Source: a virus
IMG/VR virus record: IMGVR_UViG_3300038696_000421
Location: 1 to 27,005 of that record
Reading direction: 5' to 3' (one strand)
DNA length: 27,005 nucleotides
The translations under genes and the position numbers were made by a program. Numbering within the stretch: the stretch's first letter is position 1; each line of letters starts with the position of its first letter. Below the pieces are notes generated by a model. That model had not been told where the DNA came from. It did not search any database and worked only from the letters and a program-made list of their open reading frames with translations. Below are positions 12,393 through 19,695 of this stretch, piece after piece.

Positions 12393-13043
12393 ATGGCCAT
12401 GCCGTCGCCTGACAATCGCTTTCAAGTGCTGGCGCAGGAGGCTGCCGATCGGCTGGACCGGGCGCGTGCGGCTGGCGAGCAGCTGGAGCTGTTGCCCGTC
12501 GCGCCGGATACCGACGCCGCGATGGTGCCGCAGGGTGCTGGCGTGCCGGGACGTGGCCGGGGCAAGGCGCAGGTCAGCCAGGTGCGCAGCTGGCTGGCCG
12601 CCAAGGGATACCGGATGCCCGAAGATGTGCTGTCCGAGATGGCAGGGCTGGCCAGCGGCGAGGATGCTTTCACCACCGCGATGGTCCGGGCAGAGCAGGC
12701 AATGCTGTGGGCAGGCGCGTCGTTGCCGCCGAAGGCGCGGATCGACCTGTTCTTGCAGCTTTACGCGATGCAGCTGCGGGCGGCAGATGCCCTGATGCCC
12801 TACGGCGCGGCCAAGGTGAGCACGGATGCGCCGCGCCCAGCCTCGGTGCAGGTCAATGTGATCGGCGGGACAGTGCAGGATGCAGGGGCGCAGGCGCGCG
12901 ATGTGACGCCGCGCGAGGGGCGCGCGGGCCAGCGGATCGCGCCGCCGCCGATGCCTTGGGAAATGCAGCAAAATCAAGCGGTTGCGGATGAAGGCGACGA
13001 CGCTACGGACGGCCAGTCACGGACGGAAGGGCCAAGCGCATGA
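12393..13043 (+). CDS. putative terminase small subunit
   Basis: This 216-residue protein lies one gene upstream of the large terminase, the usual place of the small subunit. Residues 15-35 are helical, residues 50-58 basic (GRGRGKAQ), and residues 60-130 a helical bundle (VRSWLAAKGYRMPEDVLSEM, LPPKARIDLFLQLYAMQLRA). The segment ADALMPYGAAKV, followed by a beta strand (PASVQVNVIGG), resembles the core-to-C-terminal part of small terminases that bind DNA as a ring. It would recognise packaging sites and hand DNA to TerL. The assignment rests mostly on position. ATG at 12399 is an alternative start with better spacing to the GGGGGG run. Confidence 0.55.
   Translation: MAMPSPDNRFQVLAQEAADRLDRARAAGEQLELLPVAPDTDAAMVPQGAGVPGRGRGKAQVSQVRSWLAAKGYRMPEDVLSEMAGLASGEDAFTTAMVRAEQAMLWAGASLPPKARIDLFLQLYAMQLRAADALMPYGAAKVSTDAPRPASVQVNVIGGTVQDAGAQARDVTPREGRAGQRIAPPPMPWEMQQNQAVADEGDDATDGQSRTEGPSA
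13005..13026 (-). repeat. CCGTCCGT motif, inverted relative of the attL-flank repeat
   Basis: Read on the minus strand this is CCGTCCGTG, AC, TGGCCGTCCGT. The segment at 163-188 on the plus strand is CCGTCCGTG, a 6-nt spacer, TGGCCGTCCGT. Twenty positions in two blocks are identical. Here it sits at the 3' end of the putative small terminase gene. Confidence 0.6.
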
Positions 13044-13269
13044 AATCAATGGAGAAAATAGTGCGTATCCAGTTGATTGAAAATCAGTTGCCGCGCGTCC
13101 TGGGCGCAGGGATGCGACCCACCCCCCTTCGCACTTTCGGCCCTGACCGCCCGCGTCTCGACCCCCGGGGGGGGGCGGCGCGCGGTCTTCATTCCCCCCT
13201 CTGTCCGACCCCATGCAAAAAAACGGCGAACACTTTGGTAATGCGCCGGGGGAAGGGGAGGGTCAGGCC
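13044..13269. promoter_or_regulatory. 226-bp leader before the large terminase
   Basis: No credible gene is visible. The first 50 bp are AT-rich, then the segment becomes C- and G-run rich, with a CCCCCGGGGG palindrome at 13162-13171. GGCCCTGACC (13139-13148) can pair, with one bulged C, with GGTCAGGCC (13261-13269), which ends at the terminase ATG. CCCCTTC at 13124-13130 can pair with the GAAGGGG of the ribosome binding region. It may be a structured leader, or it may contain the packaging site; neither is proven. Confidence 0.4.
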
Positions 13270-15003
13270 ATGACACCGATCAATCGGAACCGGGGTGCGG
13301 GGTGGATCATGCCAGAGGCTGGGCGGGGTGCGGGGGCTGCGCCGGGCGCATCCGACGGGCCGGAAAGCCTGCCCGTTGCCGAGGCACTCTCAACGCTAGA
13401 GGGGAATTTCGCCACTGGCAAGATGCCCGATGCCAAGCCCGATCTGTTCCCCGGCAAGATTGCCGAGGGCTTTTACTGGTCCGATGCGGCGGTCGCGGGC
13501 ATTCAAGGGCCGGTGGGCAGCGGCAAGACGACAACCTTGCTGAAATCGCGCCTGCGCCGCGCGCTGGCCATGCCGCGATCGTCGATCGACGGTGTGCGCC
13601 GCTACAAGCTGCTGGTGGTGCGCGAGACCTACCGCCAGCTTTGGTCGACCACGATCCCCAGCTATCTGGAGGTGTTTCCGAAAGACCTGGGCAAATGGTC
13701 GGGCGGGCGCGGCGACCCGGTGACCCACCTGATCCAGTTCGAAGATGAATTCGGGCCGGTCGAGTTTACCGTCGAATTCATGGCATTCGGCGATGACATC
13801 GTGTCATCCATGCGCGGCATCCAGACCACTGACATGTGGCTGAACGAAACCGACACCCAGCCTGTCGACGTGCTGACGGCAGGCATCGGCCGGATCAACC
13901 GCTGGCCCGCGCGCGAGCATCTGGCCGGCTATCCGATGCAAATGCGCAGCTATGGCCAGATCGTGTGCGATTTCAACGCGCCGGACGAGGACAACTGGAC
14001 GTTCCGCGTCTTTCACAACGTGGAGGAGCGCGCGCGCATCGTGGCCGAATTGAACCGCCACCTGCCAGAGGGCGCGCGCGAGGTCAAATTCGAGTTCCAC
14101 AATCAACCCGGCTATGGCGAAGCGGGTTGCGAGAACCTGCAAAACCTGTCGCCAGATTACTATCCCGTCCAGATCGGGGCGATGCGCGCCGCCGGGCGCG
14201 GCGATATGATCGACCGGCTGGTGTTCAACAAGGTCACCTATCTGCGCGTCGGCGAGCCGGTCTTTCAGCGCGAATTCAACCGGCGCATCCATGTGGCCGA
14301 GGGCACGTTGCGCCCATGGGAGGGCGTGCCGCTGCGCATCGGCCTCGATCAAGGCTTCAAAGGCGCTGCGGTGATCGCGCAATACGACACGCCGCACCGC
14401 TGGCAGGTGCTGGGCGAGATGCATTTTCCGCAGGAACGCCTGATGGCCGCCGAATTTGGGCGCAGGCTGGGCGATCTGCTGGAACGGCGGTTCACCGGGC
14501 TGCGGATCGAGGGGGCCTGGGCGGATATGGCGGGCGAACACGGCGCCAGCCAGGCGGCGGATGAAAACGACACCTGGAACCTGATGGTGTCGCGCGCCGC
14601 GAATTTCCGCGTGCGGCCGCAGCGCATCGGCACCAACCGCATCCAGCCCCGGCTGGAGGCGGTGCGCGCCGCACTGGAGCATCTGCACGGCGGCACGCCG
14701 GGCCTGTTGATCGACCCGTCGTGCAAGTTCCTGATCCGGGGGCTGGAGGCGCGATATGTCTGGACCGACCAGATCGACGCCACCGGCGACCGGCGCAAGG
14801 TGCCCGACAAGCGGCTGACCGAGGCCAACGTGATGGACGCGCTGCAATACCTGCTGCTGTCCGAGGTGCGTGGCAACGGCGCAAGCCCCCTGTCAACCCC
14901 CGACCGACCCGGCCTGAGCGGCCGGAACAGCGGCCCGCCCCTGCCGGGTGGCAAAAGCGGGCTGACCACCGATTACGATATCCTGCAACCCTATGGAGGC
15001 TGA
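13270..15003 (+). CDS. terL: terminase large subunit
   Basis: This 577-residue DNA packaging motor has an ATPase domain with Walker A GPVGSGKT (80-87) and Walker B MWLNE (189-193, with the glutamate following the hydrophobic strand). The RNase H-like nuclease domain has acidic residues at Asp360 (RIGLDQG), Asp419 (AWADMAG) and Asp523 (NVMDALQY). It cuts and translocates DNA into the prohead through the portal. The start at 13270 is used because GGGGAGGG lies just upstream; the in-frame ATG at 13213 has no ribosome binding site. The C-terminus is Pro/Gly-rich (TPDRPGLSGRNSGPPLPGG). Confidence 0.93.
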   Translation: MTPINRNRGAGWIMPEAGRGAGAAPGASDGPESLPVAEALSTLEGNFATGKMPDAKPDLFPGKIAEGFYWSDAAVAGIQGPVGSGKTTTLLKSRLRRALAMPRSSIDGVRRYKLLVVRETYRQLWSTTIPSYLEVFPKDLGKWSGGRGDPVTHLIQFEDEFGPVEFTVEFMAFGDDIVSSMRGIQTTDMWLNETDTQPVDVLTAGIGRINRWPAREHLAGYPMQMRSYGQIVCDFNAPDEDNWTFRVFHNVEERARIVAELNRHLPEGAREVKFEFHNQPGYGEAGCENLQNLSPDYYPVQIGAMRAAGRGDMIDRLVFNKVTYLRVGEPVFQREFNRRIHVAEGTLRPWEGVPLRIGLDQGFKGAAVIAQYDTPHRWQVLGEMHFPQERLMAAEFGRRLGDLLERRFTGLRIEGAWADMAGEHGASQAADENDTWNLMVSRAANFRVRPQRIGTNRIQPRLEAVRAALEHLHGGTPGLLIDPSCKFLIRGLEARYVWTDQIDATGDRRKVPDKRLTEANVMDALQYLLLSEVRGNGASPLSTPDRPGLSGRNSGPPLPGGKSGLTTDYDILQPYGG

Positions 15004-15007
15004 GACG

Positions 15008-15304
15008 ATGACCGCACCGAAACCCGCGACAAAGGCCAAGCGACCCCCGATCCCGAAGGCCGCGCCCCTGCAACTCGATACCGAGGCGATCCGGGGCGCG
15101 CTGGCGCAGATCGCCGATCACGGGCGCAACAACACCGCGCTGCTTGTGGCCTTGCTGGAACAGAGCCGTGGCCTGAACCTGAAGCGCAAGGGCAACACCA
15201 CCACCGCCCAAATGCTGGGTGTGCATGCGCAGGTGACGGGCGGCGATCTGGCTGCGCTGGAATTGTGGGCCAATGCCGCGCGCAGGGCGCTGCTGCGGGC
15301 ATGA
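15008..15304 (+). CDS. small protein between terminase and GNAT-like gene
   Basis: This is a 98-residue protein with a basic, Pro/Lys-rich N-terminus (PKPATKAKRPPIPKAAP). A helical segment follows (AIRGALAQIADHGRNNTALL, QSRGLNLKRKGNTTTAQMLG). No family is recognised. The ATG at 15008 has GGAGGC 7 nt upstream, which decides it over 14993. Its stop overlaps the next start. It is likely a virion assembly or minor virion factor by position. Confidence 0.65.
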   Translation: MTAPKPATKAKRPPIPKAAPLQLDTEAIRGALAQIADHGRNNTALLVALLEQSRGLNLKRKGNTTTAQMLGVHAQVTGGDLAALELWANAARRALLRA

Positions 15305-15852
15305 TCCAGCCGCGCGCATACGAGCCTGCGGGGGCGTTGGCAATCATGCAGCGGCTTGATCCGCATGACATGATGGAGGCGGCGCTGGTGCGCGGGCGTT
15401 CTGCGTCCGGGCCAGAGCTGTTTGCCGACTGGCACGCCATGCAGGGTGCGCGCGTGGCGTCGTGGCTGTTGGTGTCGGCACCGTCGCGCGGGGCGGTGCC
15501 GTTCGGGTTGGTCGGTCTGGCCAATACCGGGCAGGCGGGCGTTGCCCAGGCGGCATTCCTGTCGCGCGATCATGCCCGTTTCCGGCGCGAGCTGGTGGCG
15601 GCGGCGGGGCTGATTGCGCGCGAAATGCCGGTTTTCTGCGCGCAGACCGGCATTCACCGCATCGAGGCGCGCGCTTGGGCCGATCATCCGACCGCCGCGC
15701 GGTTTCTGACAGCACTCGGGTTTGAGTGTGAGGCGCGGATGCCCGGTTTCGGCCCGACCGGGGCCGCGACATTCCTGCAATTCGCCTGGGTATCGCCGCA
15801 GGTCGCGGCCCGTGCCCTGATATTTCCCACCCCCCCCGAACAGGAGAACTGA
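15301..15852 (+). CDS. GNAT-fold protein, T7 gp13-like internal virion position
   Basis: In this 183-residue protein, residues 100-165 carry the acetyltransferase-like end of the fold: GIHRIEARAWADHPTAARFL, then LGFECEARMPGFGPTG and a last beta strand (FLQFAWV). The same R-A-x-x-x-H-P-x-A-x-x-(F/W)-L-x-x-LGF-E-x-E-x-R pattern occurs in short-tailed phage proteins annotated as gp13-like or GNAT. Whether it is an enzyme is unclear; the acetyl-CoA binding loop is not obvious. It starts in an ATGA overlap with the preceding gene and precedes the portal. Confidence 0.7.
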   Translation: MIQPRAYEPAGALAIMQRLDPHDMMEAALVRGRSASGPELFADWHAMQGARVASWLLVSAPSRGAVPFGLVGLANTGQAGVAQAAFLSRDHARFRRELVAAAGLIAREMPVFCAQTGIHRIEARAWADHPTAARFLTALGFECEARMPGFGPTGAATFLQFAWVSPQVAARALIFPTPPEQEN

Positions 15853-15855
15853 CCG

Positions 15856-16050
15856 ATGTGCATCTTTGGACGCCCAAGGGCCCCGCAACCCGCCGCCATG
15901 CGGGTCGCGGCCACCGACAACCGCGAAAGCATCCAGCAGGGCGATGCCGAGGCCCGGATGCGCCGTCTGCGCGCGGGCGCTGCGGCCAACGTGCTGACCA
16001 GCCCGCGCGGCATTCCCGCAACCCCGACGCTGGGCGGGGTGGCAGCATGA
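15856..16050 (+). CDS. small MCxFGRP-type phage protein before the portal
   Basis: This 64-residue protein starts MCIFGRPRAPQPAAMRVAAT, followed by an acidic/basic helical segment (RESIQQGDAEARMRRLRAG) and a TSPRGIPATPTLGGV tail. Short proteins with an N-terminal MC/MG-x-P-K/R-AP motif and an (I/V)LTS-G tail are common next to portal genes in short-tailed phages; their role is not established. AGGAG lies 10 nt upstream of the ATG, and the stop overlaps the portal start (ATGA). Confidence 0.75.
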   Translation: MCIFGRPRAPQPAAMRVAATDNRESIQQGDAEARMRRLRAGAAANVLTSPRGIPATPTLGGVAA

Positions 16051-17690
16051 AGATGGCCCGCGTGATCGAAAAGGACCCGCGCGCGCAAGAGGCAATTCGC
16101 CGCTGGGATGACCTGAAAACCGATCGCACCCGGTTCGAGCGTGACTGGGAAGACATCGCCCGCCTGATCCGGCCCCAGCGCGGCGGGTTCAGCCTGACCG
16201 ATCACGCCACGCGCGTGATGGAAAAGCCGCTGTCATCGGCCCCGATCATCGCGCAGGCGAACTTTTCCGCCGGGCTTTACGGCACCCTGACCAACCCGGC
16301 AAACCGCTGGATGGGAATGAAGACGAACGACCCCGATCTGAATGCCTGGAAGCCGATGGCCGACTGGCTGGACGTGGTGACAGACCGCATTCTGGCCAGT
16401 TTTCAGCCGTCGGTCAGCCCGTTCTACAGTGCTGCAACGCAGGTCTTTGGCGACCTGTCATGCTTTGGCAATGCCGCGCAATATGACGAGGTTGACCAGA
16501 CCAACCGCAAGATCATGGATGTGACCCTGTCGCTGGCAGAGGTTGTCTATGACATCGACGCTTATGGGCAGGTCTGCGAGGTGGTGCGCAAGTTCCACCT
16601 GAAACCCGTCGCTGCGGTCGAGATGTTCGGCCCGGATGCCGTACCGCCCAAGGTGGTGGAGCTGGCGCAAAACTACAGCAACGACAAGCATGCCTATTTC
16701 CATCATGTGAAGCGCAACCATTCGTGGGCCAAGGGCGCACTGGGGCCGCGCGGCAAGAAATGGGTGTCGCGCTATGTCTGCGAGATCGCGCAAAGCCTGC
16801 TGCGCGAGCGTGGCTATGACGAAATGCCGTTCTTTGCCCCGCGATGGGAGGTGGAAAGCGGGTTCGTTTATGGCACCGGCCCCGGCTTCATCGCGCTGCC
16901 ATCGGCCCGCCTGGTGCAGCAGATGGATGCGGCGACCCTGCGCGCGGCGCAGCGTGCGGCAGACCCCACCATTCTGGCCCCCGACCGCGACACATGGCAG
17001 ATCAACGGGCAGGTGCGGCCCGGCGCGGTGGTCTTTGGCGGCGTGAACACGCGCGGCGAAACCATGCTCAAGCCCTTTGATGCCGTGGGCAACATCGGCC
17101 TGACGATCGAGGAAAAGCGCCAGAAGGTCGATGAAATCCGCGATGCGTTCAACTTTACCCTGATGAACCTGGCGGGCCGCACCGGCATGACGGCAACCGA
17201 GGTGATGACGATCAACGAGGAACGCCTGCGCCTGTGGGCACCCCATATGGGCCGCATTCAGGAAGAATACCTTGCGCCCAAGATCGAACGGCGGTTTTCG
17301 CTATTGTGGCGCAACGGCCAGATCCCGCCGCCGCCCGAAGGGGCCGAAGGCGTGGCGCTGACGGTGGATTACCAGTCGGCGGCGGCGATGGCGCAGAAAT
17401 CGACTGAAGGCAACGCCGCCCTGCGCATCATCCAGGACCTTGGCCCCCTGATGCAGGTCATGCCCCGGATCGGCGACAGGCTCGATCCCGATGGCCTGGT
17501 AGAGGTGCTGCATGCCGCGCGCGGCGCGCCCTCGCGCATGCTGCGGTCGCGCGAACAGGCCGACGAAATCGCGGAAATGCGTGCGCAGCAGGAACAACAG
17601 GCGCAAGCGATGCAGATGGCCCAGTCCGGGGCCGGTGCCCTGCGCGACGTGGCCGGGGCCGCGCAGGCGCTGGAAGGGGGTGACATGTGA
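16047..17690 (+). CDS. portal / head-to-tail connector protein
   Basis: This 547-residue protein is of the T7-type head-tail connecting family. Characteristic blocks are present: RWDDLKTDRTRFERDWEDIA near the N-terminus, FSAGLYGTLTNPANRWMGM, VTDRILASFQPSVSPFYSAA, a GSG-like VYGTGPGFIALPSARLVQQM, and GRTGMTATEVMTINEERLRL in the clip/wing part, then a Gln-rich C-terminal helix (MRAQQEQQAQAMQMAQ). Twelve copies would form the DNA channel and the docking site for terminase and tail. The start at 16047 overlaps the previous stop; the longer frame upstream covers the small gene before it. Confidence 0.93.
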   Translation: MKMARVIEKDPRAQEAIRRWDDLKTDRTRFERDWEDIARLIRPQRGGFSLTDHATRVMEKPLSSAPIIAQANFSAGLYGTLTNPANRWMGMKTNDPDLNAWKPMADWLDVVTDRILASFQPSVSPFYSAATQVFGDLSCFGNAAQYDEVDQTNRKIMDVTLSLAEVVYDIDAYGQVCEVVRKFHLKPVAAVEMFGPDAVPPKVVELAQNYSNDKHAYFHHVKRNHSWAKGALGPRGKKWVSRYVCEIAQSLLRERGYDEMPFFAPRWEVESGFVYGTGPGFIALPSARLVQQMDAATLRAAQRAADPTILAPDRDTWQINGQVRPGAVVFGGVNTRGETMLKPFDAVGNIGLTIEEKRQKVDEIRDAFNFTLMNLAGRTGMTATEVMTINEERLRLWAPHMGRIQEEYLAPKIERRFSLLWRNGQIPPPPEGAEGVALTVDYQSAAAMAQKSTEGNAALRIIQDLGPLMQVMPRIGDRLDPDGLVEVLHAARGAPSRMLRSREQADEIAEMRAQQEQQAQAMQMAQSGAGALRDVAGAAQALEGGDM

Positions 17691-17714
17691 GGCGCAACGT
17701 GGCAGATTTATCCA

Positions 17715-18059
17715 ATGCGCTGGCTTTTGCTTCCCTTGATCTGTTTCGCAGTGCCCGCAGAAGCCACATGGTTTCTGGAGAGAACAATGCGTTGCGAGAT
17801 GGCGACTGTGCCCGATTGCGTCGAGCGGATCGAAACTTTCGAAGACGAGTCGGCGCATTACGACTGTTTCTTGAGAATGCATTTATACATCAGCCGTATG
17901 GACCATTTTCAAGGCTGTCTGGAAAATCAGAAAAAATCGCTAGACGACAAAATCGAAGAGATAGAGGCAGAACGAGAGCGCGTTCGGTCACTTTGGCAAT
18001 GTCGATCTTCGACCTACGGTCTTTTGCCACCAGTGGAAGGCTGCACACCCAATCGTTGA
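17715..18059 (+). CDS. secreted cysteine-rich protein (probable moron)
   Basis: This 114-residue protein has a clear signal peptide, MRWLLLPLICFAVPAEA, with an AEA cleavage site after residue 17. The mature part has six cysteines (27, 35, 51, 68, 96, 110), enough for three disulfides, and a charged helix LDDKIEEIEAERERVRSLWQ suited to a coiled coil. Its base composition is visibly less G+C rich than that of its neighbours, suggesting separate acquisition. It follows the portal gene after 24 bp and is followed by a terminator. A lysogenic-conversion or superinfection-exclusion role is possible; no family is recognised. The larger overlapping frame from 17687 has no such signals. Confidence 0.7.
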   Translation: MRWLLLPLICFAVPAEATWFLERTMRCEMATVPDCVERIETFEDESAHYDCFLRMHLYISRMDHFQGCLENQKKSLDDKIEEIEAERERVRSLWQCRSSTYGLLPPVEGCTPNR

Positions 18060-18144
18060 CATGCGCCGATGTTTCAGGCAACCTTTCCTTGCATCGTGAA
18101 AATGGCGATGCCGGGTTTGGCGACCTGTCTGTCTCTAGGCGCTC

Positions 18145-18173
18145 AAAAGCCGCGCCATGTTGTGCGGCTTTTT
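18145..18173 (+). terminator. rho-independent terminator after the secreted-protein gene
   Basis: AAAAGCCGC (18145-18153) and GCGGCTTTT (18164-18172) form a perfect 9-bp stem with a 10-nt loop, followed by one more T. The A-run on the 5' side makes it work in both directions in principle. It separates the portal/secreted-protein unit from the BRO-N gene. Confidence 0.85.
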
Positions 18174-18193
18174 CTATGCTCGGGCGCAATGGG

Positions 18194-18300
18194 AACCCTT
18201 CGGGGTTGCCGGTTCCTAGAGGCCGGTTCGCCAACCTGTTGTTTGCCCGGGCACCCATTTGGCGATGGGTGGTTCGGGGTCACTCGAACTCTAGGAGGGC
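18194..18300 (+). promoter_or_regulatory. structured leader of the BRO-N gene
   Basis: Several hairpins follow one another: AACCC-TTCG-GGGTT (18194-18207), CACCCAT-TTGGCG-ATGGGTG (18252-18271) and GTTCG-N8-CGAAC (18272-18289). In addition, TTCCTAGAG (18213-18221) can pair with CTCTAGGAG (18289-18297, one G-U), which contains the ribosome binding site AGGAGG of the gene at 18304. The leader could switch between open and closed states. No clear promoter was found. Confidence 0.5.
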
Positions 18301-18303
18301 GAT

Positions 18304-19152
18304 ATGAGCGCCGAGATAATCCCATTTGATTTTGAAGAACAGGCCGTGCGCGTCGTGATGCATGACGATGAACCTTGGTTCGTGGCTGCCGATGTGTGCC
18401 GCGTGCTTGAACTCGTAAACAGGCACGATGCGGTGTCGCGTCTCGACGATGACGAGCGAGATGCTGTCGGTATTACCGACACCATCGGGCGCGAACAGCA
18501 GATGACCGTCATTTCCGAAAGCGGTCTCTACGCGCTGATCCTGACCAGCCGCAAGGAAGCCGCGCGGCGGTTCCGCAAGTGGATCACTGCCGAGGTGCTG
18601 CCTGCGATCCGGCGCACCGGGCGGTATGAGCATCCTGCCGCAGTCGCGCCCGAACCGGGTGGCGATATCGCGGGCCTGCCGATCCGCGAGGCGGAATTGT
18701 GGTTGCAGATGGTGCGCGAAGCGCGGCTGACCCAAGGGCCGCGCGCCGCTGTGTCGATCTGGGGCCGGTCGCCCCTGCCGCAACTGCTGCCCATTCCCAC
18801 ACGCGGCGTCGATCTGGCCGAGGCGCGCGCCTGTCTTGCGCATCTTCTGGCGCATGACGAAGGCGGGCGCGGCGTGGCCGATCTGGCCCATGCCGCGCGG
18901 GCGGGTGAATTCGTGGCGATCAGCCTTTTGACCGGGCTGGGGCTGCGCGTGGTGGCGGATGGGTTGTTCGTGGCAAACGCCCCCGTGCCGGGGCTGGCCG
19001 CGATCTATGCCGAAACGCGCTGGCACGGCGGCGGGCACCGCACGGCGCTGGCGGCGTTGCCGGGGGCGGTTGTCGCCGGGCCATTGTCATTGGGCGGTCA
19101 GGGCACGCGCGGTGTGATCGTGCCCTTTCACCTGATCGGGGGGGAGGCATGA
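18304..19152 (+). CDS. BRO-N domain protein, phage antirepressor-like
   Basis: In this 282-residue protein, residues 5-107 form a complete BRO-N domain: IPFDFEEQAVRVVMHDDEPW, FVAADVCRVLELVN, DAVSRLDDDERDAV, then ISESGLYALILTSRKEAARR and FRKWITAEVLPAIRRTGRY. BRO-N proteins bind DNA and several act as antirepressors. The C-terminal part (residues 125-282) is a separate, Ala/Gly-rich region containing LAEARACLAHLLAHDEGGRG, which I do not recognise. The gene sits in the virion block, behind a terminator and a folded leader, with AGGAGG before the ATG. It could antagonise the repressor, but lateral acquisition as a moron is equally possible. Confidence 0.85.
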   Translation: MSAEIIPFDFEEQAVRVVMHDDEPWFVAADVCRVLELVNRHDAVSRLDDDERDAVGITDTIGREQQMTVISESGLYALILTSRKEAARRFRKWITAEVLPAIRRTGRYEHPAAVAPEPGGDIAGLPIREAELWLQMVREARLTQGPRAAVSIWGRSPLPQLLPIPTRGVDLAEARACLAHLLAHDEGGRGVADLAHAARAGEFVAISLLTGLGLRVVADGLFVANAPVPGLAAIYAETRWHGGGHRTALAALPGAVVAGPLSLGGQGTRGVIVPFHLIGGEA

Positions 19153-19153
19153 C

Positions 19154-19381
19154 ATGGCGCAACTTTCGCAAGACGCCTTTGACCGGGCCGAAGAAATCGG
19201 CGATGCCCTGCATTTCATTGGCGGCTGCACCGATATGCTGGCCCGAGAACTGGCAGAGCTTTTGCCGCCGGACCGCGAATGCAGCGTCTTTGCGCTGCTT
19301 GCCTCGATCAACGGCTTTCGGAACACGGCCGCGCGCGCGGCGTCGGAGATCGCACGTTCGGGGCGGGAGGATGCGCCATGA
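19154..19381 (+). CDS. small helical protein of the head module
   Basis: This 75-residue protein, MAQLSQDAFDRAEEIGDALH, is all-helical in appearance with two cysteines (GGCTDML, ECSVFALL). It begins 1 bp after the BRO-N stop and its own stop overlaps the next start (ATGA at 19378-19381). No family is recognised. Confidence 0.6.
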   Translation: MAQLSQDAFDRAEEIGDALHFIGGCTDMLARELAELLPPDRECSVFALLASINGFRNTAARAASEIARSGREDAP

Positions 19382-19695
19382 TCTTTGACCGCATGACCGT
19401 TTTCAAGGTGCTGTTTCCGCAGGCGCGTGCCGCTGCGCGCACCGCCCGGCGTTGGCAGGCTGCGCGGCTGCGCGAGCCGTTGTTGATGGCCGATGTGCTG
19501 GCGCTGGGTCAGGTGCTGGCGCTGCAACCCCGGCAGTCTGGCACGGATGGCACCTTGCCCGTGCCGATCGACCCGCAGCGGCTGGCCTATGAGGCCGGGC
19601 GGCGCGACATTGCCCTCGAACTGGCGGCCCTGATGGGCGTCAGCAACCATGAACTTTCCCTGATGCTGGAGAAGAACGATGTTGAGATTGACTGA
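19378..19695 (+). CDS. Bbp19-like structural protein
   Basis: This 105-residue protein ends with the diagnostic DPQRLAYEAGRRDIALELAA block seen in the Bbp19-type small proteins of Bordetella phage BPP-1-like short-tailed phages, preceded by basic helices (ARAAARTARRWQAARLREPL). It is encoded between the portal and scaffold genes, as in related phages. The exact role is unsettled; a head-assembly or minor structural role is inferred. It overlaps the scaffold gene by 17 bases. Confidence 0.7.
   Translation: MIFDRMTVFKVLFPQARAAARTARRWQAARLREPLLMADVLALGQVLALQPRQSGTDGTLPVPIDPQRLAYEAGRRDIALELAALMGVSNHELSLMLEKNDVEID

Noticed and set aside
11984-12412. 142-codon open frame across the iteron array, starting in an ATGA overlap with the helicase stop
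   Set aside because: It uses codons rare in neighbouring genes (CTA, ATA, GTA, AGA), its content is dictated by the repeats, and it overlaps the next gene start; the DNA symmetry explains the sequence better. A short real peptide before 12100 cannot be excluded.
13040-13273. 77-codon open frame between the small and large terminase genes
   Set aside because: Unusual codons, G- and C-runs, a product without recognisable order, and overlap with the terL ribosome binding site and start.
13804-14847. 347-codon minus-strand open frame opposite terL
   Set aside because: Antisense shadow of the terminase gene; no family motif.
17687-18307. 206-codon open frame overlapping the secreted protein gene
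   Set aside because: It lacks a ribosome binding site, contains the terminator at 18145-18173, and its product is Arg-rich as in frame shadows; the 17715 frame has a signal peptide and ordered cysteines.
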